Assembly (NCBI GenBank): GCA_963691815.1
Contig: OY829659.1
Location: 13,402,184-13,466,183, forward strand
From: Echiichthys vipera
Taxonomy: Eukaryota; Chordata; Actinopteri; Perciformes; Trachinidae
Length of the DNA stretch: 64,000 bases
Reading direction: 5' to 3'
The notes under the pieces are model-generated. The model had not been told where the DNA came from, searched no databases, and saw nothing but the letters and a program-made list of their open reading frames with translations. Positions 57,391 to 64,000 of this stretch are shown here, piece after piece. The translations under genes were made by a program, and so were the position numbers. Position 1 is the stretch's first letter; each line of letters opens with the position of its first letter.

Positions 57391-60300
57391 AAAGAGAGCA
57401 TTTAGGTAATAGAGCTGATCAATGATACAGCTTCAACTCTATATCACCAACATAATAACATATTCTGACAATGAGAGAAAAAAATGGGGAAGGACAGGGG
57501 AATGTCTCCCCTGCTGATTTTCTTTTTTCATATGACTCCTTTGAGCGTGAACCTTATTATAGATAAAGCTGCTAACCTCATTAAGCTGAAAACAAAGTCT
57601 GAAGCCGACCCCTGGGCTCATGCTAGATCTTGTAATGAAGTACTTTAGCCCAGTAAAGAAAAATAATAATAAAACAAATGCTTTCAATTCTGCAGCAGAA
57701 ATAGAGAGAGAGAGAATTTTTCCATCTATATAAATCTAGCTTTGATAGTTTTATCACAACTGTTTTGTCACAGGTCCTTTTTACCTTTCATCTTTAACCG
57801 CTTGTCAGAACATTATTCCTAATTAATGATAGTAAACAAGAGGTACTTGAACTGCCTGATGTCTTGCTTTAATCAGCCTGATAGATTAAACACTGACTGG
57901 TGCTAATGAGGTCAGAAATTAAGATAATCAGCGTTATAATAGGAAATGTGAATGCTGATATTTGTCTGTAATAATAATATCAGCCTAATCTCCAAAACCT
58001 AATGAGATTATCTTCTATTAAAGGGGCTGTACATGATATTCAGAACATTAATATAGCAGCAAACAACTATTTGCTTAAAGATATAGCGGAGTAATGTTGT
58101 CCTCAGCAGAGAATTAAGTAACTATCCCTCTGTGTGTGTTGTAATTTGAGTTTCTCTGTTTGTGTGTATTGATAGCTGGTCTGGCCACGCATGCATGTGA
58201 GTGCATGTGAGTCAGTATCAGACGCCGAGGGGCATCCAAAAATGTTGGTATTTGATTGATTGATTCGATTTTATTGGAAAGGGACCATGGGCAATTAAAA
58301 ACATAAATTAAACCATTTGATACATTGCACCAGAGTTAGCCTTAGGATAATTTGCATCTGCAGTCCCTAGGTCCAAAAAAAATTATAATAAACATAAACA
58401 TCATAAACAGACATTAACATCAAACAAGTGAAGAAGTGTACTATAACCTACAGCAACATATCGAACATGAACAGGAAGGAATCTGGGACCTGGCATCGCC
58501 TTGACTGTAACTTCCTTTGCTTATGCACAGATACTTTCCTTTACAAACCTGTCTTCCTCTATTCTATTTTACTGGAGAAAAAACATTTCCAACACCTCTG
58601 TTATTTCACCATCCCTTCGTCACAATCACTTCCAGAGCTCAGCAGTAGTAAAGTGTCATATTTGCCTTAGGGGTCTTGTTCACACAAGTCAAACAGACTC
58701 CCTCTTGGTCTCAAGTCCAGTTTGGAAAGGTTCTCCCCTGCCTTTCTCCACTGTCAACTGTCCAAAAGTGTATGAGTGGACAAGAAAGGAAGCTCTCTAA
58801 CTCTGTGAAGACAGGTTCCCCTGCGGCTTTTCAGAATCTTCTACTCTGCTTGGACAGGTGCACAACCTACAGCTGTTTTGGCTGCTTTCTTTTTTCCAAG
58901 GAGAAGTAGAAGAACAAAATCTTGCTCTATCTGTCATTTTTTTCATCATTGAAAAGCTATTAATTTATACATGTGCATATAGTTTTTGTTGTGTGTCAAT
59001 ATACAAAGATCATCCAGACAAACCATCTTTGCTTGCATGTACACTCACATGGAAATCATTTCCGTTTTGAGCGTCAGAATTTACAATGTATAAATTCATG
59101 ATGTTTTTTTTATTTGTGGTGTTATTCTTGCGTTTTTACAAAAGTTTTCCTGTACAGTTTGGTCATCATCCATCCACTCATCAGTTATCACAAGTAACCT
59201 CTCCATGATGTACATGAACTTTCACTTCACTTTAATTGAATTTTACTATGGAAAATTAAGTTTGCAGCCACAGTCAGCCAAGCAGTCCACAATCCACAAA
59301 CACAGCGATTATTTAAACAAACATACATAATACAAATCAGACAAATCAAATCAAGATCTCGTTAAAAAGAACTTCCCATGAAGTGCAGAAACAACAGATG
59401 GTAGCTTATAATGAATGAGTCTCCAGTACAGTGAGTCATTTCATTGAGTTCAGTAAACCAATGGCTACTGGAACGGAGGGTGCCCTAAATCTTTCTGTCC
59501 TTCCCGCAATCACCAGCTTGATTTTAATATCTCAAACTCCCCCTGCAGAGGATGACTTTGGCCTTCCTCGGAACCTGTTGATGGTTCTCAATCAAGCCAC
59601 ACACTGATGTCACATTGATGGCCTCGTTCTTATGAAAACAGGGTGTCATAGACATGACAAAATAGCACAAACATGAATGAGTACTGCAGGAACACACGAG
59701 TACATAAAACAACATCCTCTAAACAACACTGCTTATTTAGTTTACAAGAAAAAAAATAAAGAAATCTGGAAAATATTTCACCAACTCTAAAAACAAATGC
59801 AATTATGTGAGTATTTCTGCACCGGGAACAAGTGGAGTGATCTCTTTTTTTAATTTTGTTTTAAGAAAACTATAATTTGAAGGCTAAACTTTGCTCAACT
59901 CCGGAGACTGAACTGTGAAGATGGTGAAGAAACTATGTGCTGCAGGGAGTGCTAATGGTCCTTCTCGGCATACCACTTATACCTCATTACATCGCCATTT
60001 AACGGAGGCATTGAAAACATCTTGAAATTCTGAATTGCAATTTTTATGAGGTATCACAAGGGGGCAACGTCAAACTACAGCATGTAAACTTGATAGGTTT
60101 CCCTTTGCTCCTCTGAGAATTTCAACCATAAAAGGGTCTGTTCTACTCACACTGTGAATCTTCAATGTAGTATACTTTTGCCAGTACATAAGTACAAATG
60201 AGAGTAATCCGCTGAAACCTTCAGGGAGGTAGAGGAGATAATCTGCTCTTTATTGAGTCTGTTACTGATCATATCTATCTGATTTGGCCTCCCGCTGCAT

Positions 60301-63300
60301 CAAAGCGCAGACTGTTCTGTTAGCTCAGCTCCTTAGGCCGGAGGCCTGTGGAGAGTTCTCTTCAGACCATTATAAATTGTGTTTCTAAACCCTTGGAGCA
60401 CAGCAGCAGCAAAGCTTAAAAACACACACAGACGAGAGGATAAATGCAAAACGTAAGCGAGCGTGCACACACTCGATACACAAACTGTAAGAGGGTTAAG
60501 AGGAGAAATGTTTCAGTTGAGGGTCAAAGGCATGCTCATCGTGACTCACTGCAACACTCATCAAGAGACAGTAATAAAAAAAAAAAAATCACACATTCAC
60601 AGAGTGTCATGCCAATTATAAAAGCTTGAGTCTTTGTCTGCAAAATTGCTGAAAGAGATGTGTGGTAATCACACCACGGACAAAACGCCCTGCACATAAT
60701 AACTGCACTCTGCAAAATCAGTCTTTCAAGCCTTTCCAGTCCAACTTAGCATCCACTTAACCCTCAGTGCATCGCAGGGGCGAAAACCTTGTCTGGCTCA
60801 AAGGTCATCTGTCACATCACTATAATTAAATTTACTTTAAATAGCTCTCTTTGTGTGTATGTTCCGACAACACTGTTTCCAAAAGAGTTGGGACGCGGTT
60901 TAAAGTGTTAATAGAAACAAAATCTTTGATGCTGTGTAATACTTCACACGTCCTCTGTTTCCTCTCAATGAATTGTTTACTAAACACTGTCTGAAAAATC
61001 ACACAAAATGTTACACCTTATGGCACAGCGCTGCCAAGATAACGTTTAATACTATCAATGGAATATTTCCCTGTGTGGTTGAACTGATATAAAATCCAGT
61101 TCCACAAAGACCTCCTTTACATCTGCTACATAGTACAGAGGTAACGTCAGTACCTTTATAATTACATTACTGCATAGTCTGCTAAAAGTCTATAAATCAG
61201 TTCATCTATGTCCAACCAAAATAAGAGAAATAAAATCTCCCATTGCAGTAAGATTATTTAATACTTCGCATATTTCAAGGATTTATTTTTTGAAATGAGA
61301 ATTTGAACTTTGAAACAAGATATAATAAGACAGAATACTTTCACTTGTTTTAAGGGGTGAAAGATTTTACAGCGATAAATGATCCATTTTGACATTAAAT
61401 ACACTATAGCACTAAAGCACTATAAAATGCCGCACACGCACGTATGCACGCACGCACGCACGCACGCATGCACGCAAGCACACACACATTTATAATTAGC
61501 ATTTCCAGCAGCATAACTCTACCTTCAAATGATTGCTAACCACTCTTGACAGCTGGGATATTTATCATCTTAAAAAAGGGCAGCTGGGTGGAATGTTACC
61601 CACATCATGAGACACTGTCCTCCATCAAAGTCCTGGTACAATCGTAGAGTGTTATAGATAGGATGCGGGAAAAGGGCATATTGGGACATCTTGTGAATAA
61701 TTAAGAGCTCCCTGGGGAGAGGGGATGTGTGGTGGAACAGTTGTGGCAGCAGGAGGGGATGATTGTTTACAGTGTGTGCAATGAGAGATGACCTGCCAAC
61801 AGCAGAGGGGTTGATGAGAGGGGACAGTCCATCATCATGTCCACCTGTTCACCTGCATTTTTCCCAATTGTCCTTTTGCGCCTCAACATGTCATGCTCAT
61901 CGGCAGAGCCGAGTCTTGATGCGTGACAACTGGATTGAAGCAGGAGGAAGGGGCGGAGGCATTAATCGAGATGCCTCCAAAAGTGCATCTGCTCGCTCAG
62001 ACAAGCAGAGCTCCCAGCAAAAGACAGCTGAATGAATTATAAGTCGCTCCTGGGAGTAAAGTGTCTGCTTCCTTATCGTTTTTTCTTCACCTCTATATTC
62101 AGCGGAACACTTCAGCATTTCAATATCTATTTACCCTTTTCTTGTTGCCTGAGGAAGCCATCAACCATCGCTTAACTTCATGCATCAGTTATATCGTTTT
62201 CCCATAACCTTTTTGTACACAGCACTAAGCTTTTGACAGGTAAATATGCGGTAAAAGTAAATAATACAATTATTAAATTAAATAGATGAATGATCTAAAA
62301 TATATCTTGTATTACTCCTCATCTTTAACAATTACGACATATTTGGGGCATTAATAGTTTACCATCTAAATGTGATGGGGAAATGCAATGCATTTTAGAG
62401 ACACTCAATTAGTCATACTGCAGGTTTATATAACAACAGCACATGTTTAATGTACTGAATAAGAATTCAAATGTACCTTTTAATTAGAACTCTTCCATAG
62501 CAATTAGTCATGGCTCAACCCACTGAGAAAATGTTTATCACACAGTAGAAATAAAAGCATGAAGTCAGTGGACTGGAGGGAATATTACTGTGGAGTTATC
62601 AGGTTTGAATCATTTCCCTCATAATTATTTATGTGGGAAATGTGTTTGCAATTTAGGTCCTACAGAGTACAGAGATTCATCCCCACTTAATAAATGCCTG
62701 TTTTCCAGCGCATTAAAAACAAATGCACTGTACATGTTCAGCGTTAAACATTACAGACTACTACAGAGCATGTGTAGATGCGCTGTATGCAAACATTCCA
62801 GCAACAGGTTGTCTTTTCAGTGAAATAATGACCGACATGACTTGAATGAATAAACACCATTTTATGTTGCTATCTATGTGTTAAGCATCCTACAGCTACA
62901 GCTTCACTTACAATCTTAACACTGAATCAAGTATTACCTTGCAGCTTTAATGCTTTGCCTATATGTCATCTGTGTGAGCTGCCAAAGCAAAAACGGATAA
63001 AACTCTATCCGAACCAGCGTCTGCCACCATCAAAAAAGGTACCTGATTCTAATCTGACATCATTACACCAGCTTGTATTGGCTGGCAGTGACACCCTCTG
63101 AGAAGATATTTTCTTGGTGCAGTAAAAAAAAATACCTTACCATGAATGTTGCCTTGGGCATGTGGAACAATACTGGACAGAAGGAAAAAAAATTACTGAA
63201 GGAGACCCAAGGAAAAGCCTGAATACCAAGATGATTTTTCTTATATATTGCACATTATAACAGGCTAAAACTGTGATATTGCAGTAATATCTGACTTTCA

Positions 63301-63340
63301 CAGCTCACAGCAGAGGGCAGGCGCACTTGACTGAGAGGTA

Positions 63341-63383
<43 letters not shown>

Positions 63384-64000
63384 TGTTTGTGTTTGAGATC
63401 ATTTTGTTGGTAACCATAAAGAAGATAACCCCTGCTTCCTTCCCATTACAGCAGCTTTCAAACTGCCCTTTGTGTTTTGTCCTTCGAATAGTATTGTGTT
63501 ACTATGTTTTAATTCTCTATCGCTCTTTCTTTCTATCTATCCACGTTAACCGGTCAAGGCTGATCGCCGTCCACCACAACTCTGTTTGTTCCCATGTTCC
63601 TGCCTGTTAAAAGGAAGGTTTCCGTTGCCACAATATTGCAGCAATATAACTTGATGTGTGGTATAGACCTACTCTATATGGAAAGTGTCTTGAGATTGAT
63701 AACTTTTGTCATGATTTGACACTATAAATAAAATTGAATATTTTAAATTTAATAAATAATAGGGCAGGGTGAGTATTACACTATAAATGAAGTCCATTTA
63801 CCAAACCATGGCACTCACTCAAACTGCGTTTATTATCACAGCTTTTACCATCTGATCCAGTAAGAAATCTTTGAATCAGACTTTCGTCACATGTCCACTA
63901 ATATTATGTATCATGCATACCTCTTTTTGGTGGTACTTGATAGCTAGCTTGAGTCTTGCCAGGTCATTATTGCCCTCCTCCTCCAATAAGTTGATGTCGT
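51243..64000 (-). CDS. trpc4: TRPC4 cation channel, 3' part (10 exons)
   Basis: Receptor-operated, calcium-permeable plasma-membrane channel subunit. Exons 5' to 3': 64000 (continues outside)-63921, 55926-55581, 55276-55137, 55048-54848, 54742-54621, 54089-53894, 53776-53582, 53280-53239, 52805-52716, 51944-51243, giving about 703 residues here. Visible in order: the pre-membrane segment RLKLAIKYHQKE, membrane helices including SYLTFLFLLLLASQHI and LLDILKFLFIYCLVLLAFA, the extracellular CKGIRC cysteine pair, a pore helix with LFWSIFGL, S6 with SLVVLLNMLIAMMNNSY, the TRP box EWKFARTKLW, and the conserved AAMIRDAKTEEGLTEENF region. SRWYDEFPGWRRRHWA and FGLFQKRH favour TRPC4 over TRPC5, as does the postn neighbour. 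The ankyrin-repeat exons lie outside the window. The last exon ends SSREEA, without the family's C-terminal VTTRL. Confidence 0.93.
52285..52550. repeat. Possible interspersed repeat in trpc4 intron
   Basis: AAAGCTGCAGTAACTGA at one end and ATATCTGGCTCTTTAATTG at the other are phrases I associate with a dispersed non-coding repeat in fish. No ends or target duplication were resolved. Confidence 0.4.
54273..54345 (-). mobile_element. LINE 3' tail with (GATAA)n end
   Basis: On the minus strand GGGACTAATAAAGGAATAT runs into (CTTAT)-type units, a common 3' end of truncated fish LINEs. It is embedded in a stretch with several TTTCCATGGAAA palindromes (about 54190 and 54520), which may be a separate host repeat. 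It lies inside the trpc4 intron 54090-54620. Confidence 0.5.
57313..57386. repeat. (GA)n microsatellite
   Basis: About 35 GA units with two AAAG interruptions; (CU)n in the trpc4 transcript. Confidence 0.9.
58241..58420 (-). mobile_element. Non-LTR element 3' end
   Basis: ATTGATTGATTCGATTTTATTGGAAAGGGACC, split here by my reading into GATTGATT units and TTTTATTGGAAAGGG, then GAGTTAGCC and AATTTGCATCTGCAGTCCCT, resembles the reversed 3' end of a LINE or SINE family common in fish. Confidence 0.5.
61433..61490. repeat. CACG-type microsatellite
   Basis: About fourteen CACG-like units with CATG and CAAG variants. Confidence 0.9.
63339..63388. repeat. (GT)n microsatellite
   Basis: About 20 GT units with single-base interruptions near the right end. 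Confidence 0.9.
63510..63745 (+). mobile_element. 5'-truncated LINE 3' region
   Basis: In order: CCGGTCAAGGCTGATCGCCG, CCTGTTAAAAGGAAGGTTTC, ATAGACCTACTCTATATGGA, AAGTGTCTTGAGAT and TATAAATAAAATTGAAT. This is the 3' untranslated end of a LINE repeat very abundant in teleost genomes, and it sits just 5' of the trpc4 exon at 63921 in genomic order. Confidence 0.7.

Larger units (their letters stand above)
55927..63920 (-). other. trpc4: 8-kb trpc4 intron
   Basis: This intron separates the last pre-membrane exon from the first membrane exon. It holds a (GA)n tract, LINE-derived 3' ends, a CACG-type repeat and a GT repeat (entered separately). I found no exon or nested gene inside it. A transposon-terminus-like phrase (CCAAAAGAGTTGGGACGC) occurs near 60880-60900. 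Confidence 0.6.

Noticed and set aside
51243..64000. TRPC5 instead of TRPC4
   Set aside because: Some extracellular residues look TRPC5-like (YYETKASDE), but SRWYDEFPGWRRRHWA, the FGLF block in the tail and the postn linkage favour TRPC4.

Overview
The window is AT-rich vertebrate DNA from a teleost fish. It has short introns with GT-AG borders, many long (CA)n tracts, and relics of Tc1-like and other DNA transposons, LINEs and a tRNA-derived SINE of the kinds common in spiny-rayed fish. The species cannot be named from the sequence. No prokaryotic, viral or CRISPR features were seen.

Layout. Positions 1-7.6 kb are gene-free and repeat-bearing. From 7.70 to 16.34 kb lie two tandem plus-strand UDP-glucuronosyltransferase genes, most like the fish UGT5 group. 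Each has four coding exons, the first holding only four coding bases, and they encode about 534 and 531 residues. A Tc1 transposase relic and a LINE relic sit between them. From 16.4 to 28.1 kb is a repeat-rich intergenic stretch with a transposase relic, a SINE and a segment also found upstream of the first UGT.

From 46.44 down to 28.62 kb (minus strand) lies a complete periostin gene. I resolve 22 coding exons and 866 codons: signal peptide, EMI domain, four FAS1 domains, then an alternative-splicing-type tail. That tail includes a 342-base exon made of about nine copies of a 13-residue repeat. From beyond 64.0 down to 51.24 kb (minus strand) lies the 3' two thirds of trpc4, a receptor-operated cation channel: ten exons covering the end of the cytosolic N-terminus, the whole membrane domain, the TRP box and the C-terminal tail. 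The postn-trpc4 adjacency matches the human POSTN-TRPC4 pair, which supports both names.

The genes do not form one pathway. The UGTs conjugate small molecules in the ER, periostin is a secreted matrix protein, and TRPC4 is a plasma-membrane channel. The most interesting points are the tandem-repeat exon and five consecutive frame-neutral exons in the periostin tail, a long (UG)n tract between two of those exons, a trpc4 tail that ends without the usual C-terminal PDZ ligand, and a short block of amino-acid-changing divergence between the otherwise nearly identical UGT copies.
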